Origin: Cryptomeria japonica
Lineage: Eukaryota > Streptophyta > Pinopsida > Cupressales > Cupressaceae
DNA length: 64,000 nucleotides
Direction of reading: 5' to 3'
Assembly: GCF_030272615.1 (NCBI RefSeq)
Contig: NC_081405.1
Span: forward strand, 314,851,541-314,915,540
The translations under genes were made by a program, and so were the position numbers. Positions 48,183 through 58,891 of this stretch are shown here, in pieces. The notes beneath the pieces are model-generated. The model worked only from the letters and a program-made list of their open reading frames with translations, ran no database searches and was not told the DNA's origin. Position 1 is the first letter of the stretch. Every line of letters starts with the position of its first letter.

Positions 48183-49629
48183 ATATAATGTCTAATTTTT
48201 AAATATATATTTTAATGAAAACACAATTTTCCATTAATTTGCTAATTTTTAAACCTAAAGTGTAAGTTAGAAAAAAAATAAAAAATTCTTATTTAAAAAT
48301 GAAATTGCATATAAACAATATAAACATATTTCTTATACTAACAATATATATTATAATTAATTATCTTAATTGAAACGAGTCTTGATTTTATTAAAAATAA
48401 TAATAAGAGAATTTTGATTAAAAATAATAATAACAAAACTGAAACCAATCTTCAAGATCATAGTCAACTATTGACTACAAGAATTTGAGAAAATACTTTT
48501 ATTAACCTTTGAATAAAGGATTTTTCGAAATACTTTTATCAGACTTTTTTTAAGTCCTACACATATATGGTTTGACCTAAGATAATTATATTGCTTTTAC
48601 TGATTTAATGGGGCCTCGTATTCATACCCCAAATATTTCTTGTTTTACTTAAGTTTAGTTTATATCGATATCTCTACTTCTGCTCCATTCGCTGTCATAA
48701 ATATTTAAAAAATGGCCGCAGCAAAGAAAACGACGAGTGGGAGAGAAAACAATATATGGTCGATGAGGTAGTTGTGCAGAAAGAATCTGGTGCATGGAAT
48801 AAACATATATTTTAGCTTTTACTGACTTAATGCGCTCTCCTCTTCACATGGCAGCGATATGTAGTCAATCAAATTGTGATCCGTTTACAAATATAACAAT
48901 ATATTGCGTAACATAAAATCATAGAGCTTTGAGCTGTAAAATAGTAAACTATGGTTTTTTTATGGATCACGAGCAATTATTTTATGGCGCATTACCTGAA
49001 ACGTCAATGGCTATGATAAGGATGGAAGTGATCACGCAAAGTTAGTAAGATATTTATGTTGATAGTGAGGCACCTGCACTGTTTCCAATATATTCATTTC
49101 TTTTGAATCGTTTTAGTGAGCTGTAATTAATAAAGAAACAGTAATTATTTCAAACGTTGCAATCTTAAATAAAGGAAGCACCTGAAATTAGCGTAACTTC
49201 CTTCTGCAAGAATGGTGTAGATCAATTCAAATCTATGGTTTTTAATTTCAGAACAGTTCATTATTTCATAAGGATGCCCATTTGGCTTGTGCCATGTATC
49301 AGCCTTTGATTCGAGTACTATCGATAAGCACAAATGAAGTCAACTTGATTATTTTATTCTTGATCCTACTTGATCCCACTCCCTCCTCCTCATCTCTATG
49401 AATTGAAAACATGATCCCCCACTTCTAGTAGTGGGATCTAGGTGTGATGTGGTTGTAGAATTATCTATTTTGTATATGCTAGAAGATTCCTTTGCGCTGC
49501 TTGTCCTATTCTGTTTTCTTATGTGCTGACTGCTACCAAAAATCAGTTTAAACTTTTTCTAATTGATCATGATATCTATATTCAAATCACTCTCACTCTC
49601 TTATATACATTGTAGTTTCAATTATTCAA
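48183..49629. other. AT-rich stretch, mostly unassigned
   Basis: No complete gene. It holds one exon-like frame on the minus strand (listed separately). Otherwise nothing is recognised. Confidence 0.45.
49145..49333 (-). pseudogene. Exon-like fragment, unrecognised
   Basis: The minus-strand frame reads ESKADTWHKPNGHPYEIMNC and then SEIKNHRFELIYTILAEGSY. The composition looks like real protein and unlike the repeats around it. It is preceded by a possible splice acceptor (CTTATCGATAG) and followed after ANFR by a CAG-GTGC donor-like site. It may be a captured or leftover exon of a host gene. No neighbouring exon was found, and I do not recognise the protein. Confidence 0.25.
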
Positions 49630-50430
49630 TATGTATTAGTGATGCAAGAGCATCCCCGGTTCATAGCAATCTTGCATCAACCAAAAATATTTTCCTTTCT
49701 GTTTTGTTTTATGTGTGCAGTTTTAGTTTTCCTCTTTGTGTGTCTCAGTTTTTGGCTCACCGGATCATGTGAAGTTGGATTCTTCTTGAAGACTTGATCA
49801 TCTTTTGCTTCTAGACCGCATCGCATTTGGATCATTTCCTGGCAAGCTATCACTACTGGTTTCCATGACAATTTCCCATTACAGGTTGACAGTCCTTCGT
49901 TACCGATTGCCTGGACCTATTCTGGTTATCTACAAGAACCCATTTCGAACCTTGAGGAGCCTTGGACATTGACTTCGATTTTCCTTGGCATCTAGCCGAT
50001 CTTTTCCTGCGATCTATGTTTCATCCTTAGGATTTTTCGGAGGAATCTCTTGGCAGAGGCCGACCTTGTTGTTTTACATGTTAGGTCTTATTCTTCGGGT
50101 TTTGATCCCTTTTGGGCTAGCTGCATCCTTTGGATCGATATATATATTTGTAATTGCACATTAGTATGGATCAATCAGTCAATCAGAGAATCAAGTAGCT
50201 AGACTGTGCGTAGAAGATAGATTATAAGATTCAAGGTCTCGGTTGTGACCTATTTTACCAGGCCTGTGAACCGATATATTGTAACCCGGTTGTTACCAGT
50301 TAGATGTAATAAAATAATATGTTCTGCATTGCCTCCATCATATGTTTGTGTTTTTGTTATGTTTACTCTTGCTGACCAGTCCAGATTGATCTCTTTGAGG
50401 TCCCTCCTTATCGGTGCCTGCTTCAATTAG
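49630..50430 (+). mobile_element. LTR-like fragment
   Basis: Non-coding sequence whose start (GAGCATCCCCGG..AGCAATCTTGCATCA, 49650-49680) resembles a second segment at 51830-51860 (GAGCATCCGAG..AGCAATTTTGCATCA), about 2.2 kb away in the same orientation. The end (CTCTTTGAGGTCCCTCCTTA, 50391) resembles an LTR 3' end. It could be a decayed LTR pair, but similarity outside the first 90 bp is weak. Confidence 0.3.
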
Positions 50431-51500
50431 AGACCATGTTACCTATAGATGACCCTCTAGTGATTCTCTTACTATATATTGCTCACAGATATTATGTGTA
50501 TGCACTAAATATGAAGCTTTCTATCAATTCCCTCCACCTTTCTATGTTAGATGCTATTGAAGACAAGAATGAAATTGTATTGGTTAAGTGTTTTTTTCAT
50601 ATGAATAACTAGAGGATTTTTTTTTTCCTATACTACTCCTCTGGTGACTCTCAAGTAATTATTAATTGGTTGTGAAAATTCCTTCATGAGTCAGGTTTTG
50701 ATTTTTAGATTGTATTACATCTTGCCTTCACTCTATGATCTACTTCAATGAAATTTATAGCATTAAAATTTTTTGGTTGAGAGTGAGATGGAATCTTATT
50801 CTACTAAAAAACATTTGTTGTATGTTCTGATTCTTATAAGAATAAATAGGTTGTTTTAGATTGTGGTGATTGGATGTGGGATTTGCATCCTTTCGTTATT
50901 TTCCCATGGTCTCCCTCTTTGAACTCCCTAAAAGAGTCTCCTAAATTGATACTTGTTTGGTTGATATTTCCTTGTCTACCCTTACATTTATAGTGTATTT
51001 TAACCTAGGAGGAAATTGGCAGTGATCTTGGTCATTTCCTTCTAGCAACTTTACTCACACTTTATTTATGTACATCATAGTAGAGGATAGTGGATGTTGA
51101 ACAATTTACATAATGGGGTCATTTTACAAGTTAATAATTGTCTTAGCCTATGTTAGCTAATTTTTATTTTATTTGTTTTCAATATAGGCATTACTTTTCT
51201 ATTCGTAACTTGGCCTAAGATTGTTATCATGGTTAATGTAAATAGTATACTTCAAATTGGTGGAAAAATACTCTCCCTAACAATCTTATTGTGCTTCTTG
51301 AATATGTTATCGTTAATTCTGGAGATTCAAAGCCCTTCTCTTTCATTCTATAGACCTCTCCCTCTAGGCCTATGAAGGTTGATTTTGATCCTTTCTCTAA
51401 CATTCCCAAATCTCAGCAACTTGTTCTACCTTTAACTTTAGATTCTTAGTTTATTGTTTTAGATATGGTCTATTTGCAATTGAAAGCCTAATCTTGTTTC
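50431..51500 (+). pseudogene. Relic of a LINE ORF1 (DUF4283-like)
   Basis: Broken frames include WDLHPFVIFPWSPSLNSLKE (50877) followed by LVWLIFPCLPLHL and IGSDLGHFL. These match the DUF4283 pattern of plant LINE ORF1 proteins: a HPF..PWSPSFN motif, then a VW..PxLPLxxW segment and the IGxxLGxFL motif. There are many stops (TAG, TGA) and no recognisable zinc knuckle. It is not obviously part of copies A-G. Confidence 0.45.
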
Positions 51501-53154
51501 TTAGATTGTGTAGTGCTCCTATATTATACTCCATGGACACTTGTAAAAGGGAGAAAGAAAGGTATTCCTAGGATGGTAAATAATACACACATGTCTATTG
51601 GTGTGAGGGTGTATATGATTAGATCAATCACTTTTCAAGCTTGATCACTTTCATTTCATTTTGTATTGAAAAGAATTACTTCTTTTCTTTTCTATTTTTT
51701 CCTATAGTCTTCAATAAGGTTTGAGCCTCATAAGAAATTATTATTACCTTAATAAAATACATTAGCTTCTTTAAAATATTGAATTGAAGAAAATAGCGTG
51801 ATTGTCTTCTTACATAAATAGTTATTGATATAGGAGCATCCGAGCTCACAAGCAATTTTGCATCACCAAAAAATATTTTATTTTTATGTTCTAGTTTTAG
51901 ATTTTTTGTTAGAGGTTGGAGATTCATGAGAGAATTGTGGAGTTTTGAAGTGGAAAATATTATTTTTACCAAGACTCGTATTATATTAAAAAATGAGAGC
52001 CAACAAGGGCTATTTAATGTGATTTTAAAAGTATTAGATGGCATAATTTCAAGGATTCAAACAATGAAAGGGATTTATTGAAATATTGTAAATAAAAAAT
52101 AATTTAATTTAATAAGTTTTGATTCCTAAGGAATTTTCATAATCCAAGTTACTTTTGGAATTCTATTCTTATTTTATTCTTTCATTCGGGTGCCTAAAAT
52201 GGAAGGAAAAGATAATGATTGTCAAGAAAATAATTAAAGGACCTTCATTTTTCAAAAGAGAACTAATCAGTTCTTGTTTTTGTTCATTCTTAAAAGTCTT
52301 CTACATCAAAAGGTGTTTTATATGGTCGAGAAATACTTTTTGCAAGCATTTAATTTGAAATGTTAGGGATACATAGCAATTTCCAAAGACAATTGGAGCA
52401 ATACGGAAGACAATATTGGTATGCCTCTTTGTGATGCCTCACAATGGTTCTAATAAATATAAAATTCAATATTCAATGTTATTGATACATAAAAATAAAT
52501 ATTCATAAGGTTGTATAAAGAACTTGGAGGTTTCTCTAGAGAGTTGCATAAGAAAGAGTCTATACAATTAGCTTGTGAAGATGAGAGGAATAGAAAAAGA
52601 GAAAAATAATTTTGTAGATGTGTTCTAGTTATTCAAGGAATCCATGAGAAATTTAAGATAAAAAAAAAAATATTTATAAATCTGAGAAAATCCAAGAAGG
52701 TTTGAAGACACATGAATTTGGAGACTTGTAGATAGGACGTGTCTAGAAAAGTATATTAAATTTATAAATTTTATCTCTTGTTTAAATCCTGCATATATGT
52801 AATTGCACTTGAGAAATTTTTATTGTATGAATGTGTATATGAAATTTAAAATAAAGATATCTTTCATATTCTTTTTACTATAGATATGTTAATATGGATA
52901 AAATGACATGTTAAGGCAGCAAGATTGGGTAGTTTTATGAGACCCCCAATCTTGATTATTAAAGTTATGTTTCTCTAAAGTTAGGATTTGTATATAAAAA
53001 ATGTAAGCTCATCCATGATGTAATCCCACCACACAACCGTAGAAAAACTAACACCAATTCTAATAAAATAGACAGAGGTTTTTAAAAAAAAATATTACAA
53101 CAACACACCAAACTTCATTAACACATTACTCTTATTAAATTCATAGACAAATTG
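51501..53154. other. AT-rich stretch without recognised features
   Basis: No frame with known motifs. The segment at 51825-51910 is similar to 49640-49740. Target DNA for LINE copy B lies at its right end. Confidence 0.5.
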
Positions 53155-53173
53155 AACATGAACATATGAACTA
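53155..53173 (+). repeat. Left target-site duplication of LINE B
   Basis: AACATGAACATATGAACTA, identical over 19 bp to 55428-55446. Confidence 0.95.
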
Positions 53174-53480
53174 CGTGGAAGCCAGCGCTGCTCGCATTGG
53201 GTTACACATGGCTAGAAGAGAAGGCTTTACTAAAGTATGGCTAGAGTTTGACTCGCTAAACACTGTCAATTATCTGAGTGGATGCACAGATCCTAGTAGG
53301 ACGATTGCCAACCTGATCAAGGACTACCAAAATATAATTAATGAGATGAAAATTTTCAAAATCTCGCTCATATACTGGGAAGGCAACAAGGCGGCAGATC
53401 TACTGGCCAATCTGGTGATGGGATATGTGGCAACCAAGTGGTGGAGTAGCAAGGATGCTTTCCCTGAAAAATTTGTCTGA
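53174..53480 (+). pseudogene. ORF2 C-terminus: RNase H fragment (LINE B)
   Basis: Open from the truncation point: VEASAARIGLHMARREGFTK, VWLEFDSLNTVNYLSGCTDP, then IYWEGNKAADLLANLVMGYV. The catalytic Glu (VEAS), Asp (FDS) and the last Asp (KAAD) are present; the first Asp is lost by truncation. TGA at 53478 stops the frame; copy A reads on to a stop equivalent to 53512. The first codons (ATGAACTAC) come from the target duplication and flanking DNA. Confidence 0.85.
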
Positions 53481-53514
53481 GCTGTTATGTAATGATTACT
53501 GCGTCAATCAATGA

Positions 53515-53727
53515 TCGCTCATCATGACATGACTGAATTGATGGGGAAAATTTTTGGTTTTCCCGAATCAAAGATCTAGAAACCTCCTCGACGACTAGAT
53601 TTCCTACCTCATTGTGTGGTTTTTTTGCTACTATTTGGATATTCTGTGGGTGTGGCCCATTTTCTAGGACTAGTTGGTTCCTTCCTTGGTGAGCCCCATC
53701 TCCTACTACTTAGCGACCAGGAGCATA
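53515..53727 (+). other. ORF2-ORF3 spacer (LINE B)
   Basis: 213 bp, clearly similar to the copy A spacer (20507-20726): GACTGAATTGATGGGGAAA, AAGATCTAGAAAC, GTGTGGCCCATTTTC and AGGAGCATA before the ATG are shared. No open frame joins ORF2 to ORF3. Confidence 0.75.
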
Positions 53728-55260
53728 ATGGGAGGGGATAAGAATAGACAAGAGCCCTCTACTTGCGAGAAGTAGAAGAAGAACAAAGATGTATGGCAAG
53801 AAGTCATCGATGGAGGTCTCATCCCCTACTTGGACGGACTTCATGGCCCCTCTCCTCTTCTTACGGAGGCCTTTGTTAACGGATGGAAAAAAGGGAGTCT
53901 CAGGGCTTATGGCACTAAATATCATATTGACAAAACTTTGGCGGTGACGATCACTGGTCTGGCTATGGTAGGAAAAATATTTTATAGGGATAGGAAAATC
54001 GGGGAGGAGGACTTGTCGAGTTTCTTTGACAAAGACAAGGATTGCTCCAGAGTCACCAAGATGGCAGATGGTGGTTATAATAGAAAAGACATCATGGCCC
54101 CCTAGGCTAACATGGCTGAGTTTATAATGAGGTATATTTCTCTCAATGGAAGGTATGACAACATCTTTTCCTACCATTTCACTATCTTAAATCATTTTAG
54201 GCACGATAAAATAATCTTTGTTCCCTTCTATCTGCTCACCTCCCTTTAAAATAGCCTTGAAAAATATTTGGAGAACCCTAACAACCCTATTCTCCATGAG
54301 GGACATATTTTCCTTATCATGGAATGTGCTAAATCCCTTGAAATTGAGCCCCCTCTTGCTAAGACTAGCCTATAGATGGATATCCAGGATGTCTCTAACT
54401 TAGAAATGGACCTTGAAGAAAGTGGGGTTCGCGTTGATGACCTTGAATATGAACCTGCAGTTGAAGGGGAGATGATGGCCACCCCTGAGATGTTAGGCAA
54501 CAAGAATCCTCCCAGATGGGCGGCTAGAATATACAAAACCACTAGCAAACTGATCTCCAAGGCTGAGCCCCTCACCGAAAAGAAAAAGCTGGTGGCCAAG
54601 GACCACAACCCGAAGATTACAAACCAAGGGATTAAATTGGATTTTCCTATCAATGTCCTATAATAAAAACAGGGGACCATAGCCAATGAAGAGAACTATG
54701 GGAATCAGAAGACTGGTAATCTGATGAATCTGGTTATAGAAGCTACCCAAAGCCAAGAGAGCTATTGGAAGTGGGTTGAGCATGAAATTGATACCCTCAA
54801 AATGGGGGTTAAAGAGATAATTGATATATTCACTACTTCCCCTCAGCCCAGCAAACCGGATAAACTCATGATTATGACATAAAAACTCTCCCAGAATGTT
54901 GAGGTGATGAAATACAATCATGAACAAAGGATTGATAAGGTGGAGTAATCCATGGTAGAGATTAAGAAAAATCTCAAGAACCTGGTCGACATAAGTAAAG
55001 AAGCCATGAACAATAGTATTGAGGGGCTTGAAAAGATTAATGTCATGGTTGTTGATTATAGATCCTATCACAGTGAACCGGTGAAAGATCTTGGAGGAGA
55101 TGATATGGCTGTTAGAGATAGCAAAACCACTGGACCCAGTTCAAGAACTAGGAGTAGAAGCAGCAACAAGGGTACCTCCATATTCATTATGGAGGAGTTG
55201 GAGGAAATCAACAGGATTTCCATCCAAAAGAACAAGAATTTGTCCCTCTCTCTTAACTGA
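53728..55260 (+). pseudogene. LINE ORF3 (copy B), single-frame 510-codon ORF with stops
   Basis: From ATG 53728 to TGA 55258 the whole ORF stays in one frame (1,533 nt), interrupted only by about eight in-frame stops. Two are TAG where copy A has TGG, and others are Gln or Lys/Glu codons in copy A. Order: MGGDKNRQEPSTCEK; GKIFYRDRK; YHFTILNHFRHDK (54171); NPILHEGHIFLIMECAKSLE; acidic DLEESGVRVDDLEYEP; GNKNPPRWAARIYKT; basic cluster; KWVEHEIDTLKMGVKEIIDI; VEIKKNLKNLVDISKEAMNN; FIMEELEEINRISIQKNKN. The C-terminal third has heptads of a coiled coil. No family recognised. Confidence 0.88.
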
Positions 55261-55388
55261 GATCTTTTTCTTTTGTTTTGTCTTATTTGTCTACATTTCC
55301 TTTATTTTTGTGACTGCTCGGGGTTGCTCCCCTAATTTGTTGTTGTTTCATGTCGGTTTGGCTGATGGCTGGCTGTTGTAAAACTTTT

Positions 55389-55410
55389 GGTTTTGGGTCC
55401 ATATAAAACC
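55389..55410 (+). other. Terminal 3' stem-loop of LINE B
   Basis: GGUUUU pairs with AAAACC (six pairs) around GGGUCCAUAU, 17 bp before the target duplication. A second hairpin, GGGG-UUGCU-CCCC, lies at about 55319-55331. Confidence 0.55.
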
Positions 55411-55427
55411 CTTTTATCCTTATAAAA

Positions 55428-55446
55428 AACATGAACATATGAACTA
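55428..55446 (+). repeat. Right target-site duplication of LINE B
   Basis: AACATGAACATATGAACTA, perfect partner of 53155-53173. Confidence 0.95.
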
Positions 55447-58400
55447 AAGTACTGAAGTGAAATAAACACGTAAACATATACACATTTATGCATTCTTTAT
55501 ATTCTTAACTTCATAACATTCTTCCAATCTTTCAATTTTTTTAGGGTATCATAACATCATTACCATATTATAAATAAGATATATACAACATCCATAAATG
55601 ATCAGTGACTAATTTAATTTTCCTACTAACACTTTTTTTTCTTATTTCACCATAGCACTATAGGTAAATTAATCATATAAATTCCATTAAACACCTCTTA
55701 CACAATAAATCCATTATATTCTAGTGCATCAAGTAATCATAAATGAATAATACTATTATCAACTTTTCCTAATTAACATTACATAAGTCATAATACATAT
55801 TGCATCATGTACAAATATTTTGATACAAATATACATTGCCTATTGCGAATAGTAAACCTTGACATACAACTGCTCCAAGAATCCATAGTACAAGAAATGC
55901 TTAAAAGTAGAAATATCCAACATGCTCATTAACATCCAATGCAAAGAAAAGCTCTGAATGGAAAAAAAAGGCATCAACTACCTAATCATGTGGATCCAAT
56001 AGGAACCACCCCCCATGCTCGGAGAATGATATAAGGCTTCACACACACTAAGGTTAGACTGACACCTAACTCCCAAGAAAACACAATCAAGAAACATAGC
56101 AAATATATGTCAACACAAAAACAAAGGATCAAATAAAATAAAGACTATTGCTAGAGACTTCCATGAAACAAGGATAAGACCAAGGACACATAGTTATGGA
56201 AAGTGTCATCACATGTTGTCATATAGACCTCCAAGAATCCTTACAAGGAACCTCTTGGTAGGTGACACTCATGAGTAACCAACTCAACCTCTCATGAAGA
56301 TAAGGGAGTGTAGTCATGCCATCAAGGCCTTCCCAATATCATCATGAGTCTAAAATAATAGTCCAGGCCATGAGTGGGGCATCAATTTATATTATTTTAT
56401 TGATGTAAATACTACCCAATCCCCTAAATAAATTAATTAAGATTATCACTTAATTAGAAAATAATAACTTCTAGCAACCTAAAGGATCCTTAGAAGGAAC
56501 CTCTTGGTGGTGACCTGATTCTCACTTGGAAGCCACTTTCCCTAGCCTACTCCTATGATCTAGGATAAAAAATTAAACAATAATCATAATAATGTCACAT
56601 AAATACCATGATATGGATAAACAAATTTCCCACAGAATAATTTGAATCATCACAATAAAATTGGTTCATATTCATAATTCCAACTAAGTATAATTTATGC
56701 GATACCAAGAAATTACCATATAAGTTCCATCAAAAATCCCATAAGTTGAATCTAGAAAATATCTCAATAATCTCAAGTCCACAAACAAGAATTGGAAAAT
56801 ACCCAGTTTAACGCATTTGATAAATCTTTTAGTGCATATGATAAATATATCTTTTAGCACATATGATAATTCTTGTACCACATACAATAAATCTATATTT
56901 TAGTGCATATGATAATTCTTTTAGTGCATATGAAATAGAGTAAAAATTTTGATGAATAAGAAATAAAAACTTAGAAATGAACTCAAAAAATACATAAATC
57001 AATTTGACACTTGCAAAATGATCTGAAGGATAACATTATTATCACAAAACCAAAATAAGAGGATTTTAAACCAAGGTATATAAATTCTTAGCAATAAATT
57101 CCTAGAGAAATGACTCATGCAACATGATATACAAAATTTCCTCACAATCACATGAAAACTCTCAACAAGATTGTACACAACAAAATCCAAATAAAATCAC
57201 TTTGCCTGTAGATAAAATTCCCTTATCATTACCCACATATTTGTAAATATTAGAGATTAATTTCCCATACATAATGAATAATAAATAAAATATTAAATAT
57301 ATAACTATAATTTCCCAATATCTCCCCAAGTTATAGAAAAGAAATTTCAAACACGGAGAAGATAATATTTCTTTTTCCAAAATAAAAGACAAAATTAAAA
57401 TCTAGGAAATAGAAAATTCTCTAACCTAGAATTAGAAGAAAGGTCTAAAAATCTGAAAGAAGAATTGAAATGCAAATCCACAATCTAGAATATGCCAAAG
57501 CAAATCCGCAATGAGCAATCAATTCTCCAATATGAAAACCAAAACATTCTTGATAACATAGAAAAATTATTCAAAATCAAAAGCAAATATTGTTCCCAAA
57601 ATTCACCAAAAAGTCTCGAAGTAACAATAATGCAAAATTTCTTCCCAAAATTTAGCCAATGCAGTAATAATGCAAAACTCTCTTTAAAATTTCTCAAAAA
57701 AGCCCTAAATAAAACATAAAGCAAAAATCATAAAAATAAAACTATTCATGCAGAAATCTAATTTATAAATTCAATGCAAACCATAAGCCTCACTCCACTT
57801 CCACCTTTTAAAAACAATTAAAAATAATAATTACTAAATAAAACTACCAAAAAACCAATAAAGTGGAAATAAACAAATAATGAATATTATAATTCTCAAA
57901 CTAAAATCTCCATAAAAGAACAATTCATAAAATAATAAATTAGTAAATTATAAACCATTTTAAAATAACAAATCACTGAAAAAGAATAATTAAATAATAA
58001 ATAATCAATAATAAAAAATATGGAGCGAGCGGAGCAGTTTCATTGTGCAATTGGATTCTCCATTTTATTTTAGTTTTCTCTGCCATTCCATCCTCAACAA
58101 GATACAAGTTCAAATTGTAGCCTCTGGCAAGAGCATAATAGAAATTATACAACAATAGTGGAGATAATAAAACATAGATTTAGAGCTTTGATCATCATTA
58201 TTTTCTGAAATTTATCACAGCCACATCTGGATTCTCACGTAGATTAGCGATCGGTTTTCTATGAGCGGAAGGCGACGTTTCAGAGGCTTCTGCAGTAACA
58301 TTGGAGGTTTAGTTGTAGTGGTTTGTGAATTCTAGGGAAGTTTTAGGGTTCATGTTGCTAAATTTCACATTTGCATTTTGAGAGTAGAAGGTCGAAGGCT

Positions 58401-58891
58401 CGCAATAGCAGAGCAGAGCATTTTGTTTCTTTTTTTCCCAATTCCTTATTCAAAAAAGAATCCAAGCACGAACAGGGAGAAATAGAAGGAGCGAAACGGA
58501 AGAGGTGATAATGAAGGAGTGGGAAGTGAAGAGAAGAGGTGGTGATAGCGAAGAAGCGGGAGGTGTAGAGCAGAGGTTGTGTTGTGGATGAATGAGAGAA
58601 GCAGAGGAGAGGAATAATTTTTCTTTTTTCTAGAGAGGAGCACAGGATTGCGAACCTGTGTAAGGCTTTTGCAGAAGTGAAAAGCCAATGATGAGCAACG
58701 TGGACACCTTAGTGATGATGTGGAGGAGATAATCTCCTTCACACAGTTTGCCTTCTTATCTCCGTGCTTTCATTAATCTACATTTACTTTGATTTAATTT
58801 TGTCTGGTATTCGAATGTACTCGATTGACATCTCAACCTAACCCTTAATCGCACCTCCCTGGTCACTTGTGCGACCCATCTGTGGCCTCCG
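55447..58891. other. Intergenic AT-rich region
   Basis: About 3.4 kb without a supported gene. It includes two related segments with AAGGAACCTCTTGGT (56247 and 56492, about 245 bp apart) and a short repeat block (listed separately). From about 58.2 kb it becomes richer in G and C with GAGAAG-rich sequence up to 58.7 kb, which could be leader DNA of LINE G or an old promoter. This is not demonstrable. Confidence 0.45.
56815..56936 (+). repeat. Short tandem block of CATATGATAA words
   Basis: About six irregular copies of TTTTAGTGCATATGATAA with varying spacers. No function visible. Confidence 0.6.

Larger units (their letters stand above)
53174..55427 (+). mobile_element. LINE copy B, 5'-truncated, best preserved ORF3
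   Basis: A 2.25 kb insertion bounded by a perfect 19-bp target duplication. It begins inside RNase H and ends with ..CCTTATAAAA. It carries the RNase H end, a 213-bp spacer, ORF3 in one frame and a 3' UTR. Together with copy A it defines a young subfamily. Confidence 0.95.

Noticed and set aside
49563-49772. A 69-codon plus-strand frame as a gene
   Set aside because: It lies in LTR-like non-coding sequence similar to 51.83 kb and shows no conserved residues.
58446-58742. Minus-strand frame rich in Ser and Leu as a gene
   Set aside because: It lies over a GAGAAG-rich tract and has low complexity, with no motif and no support from neighbours.
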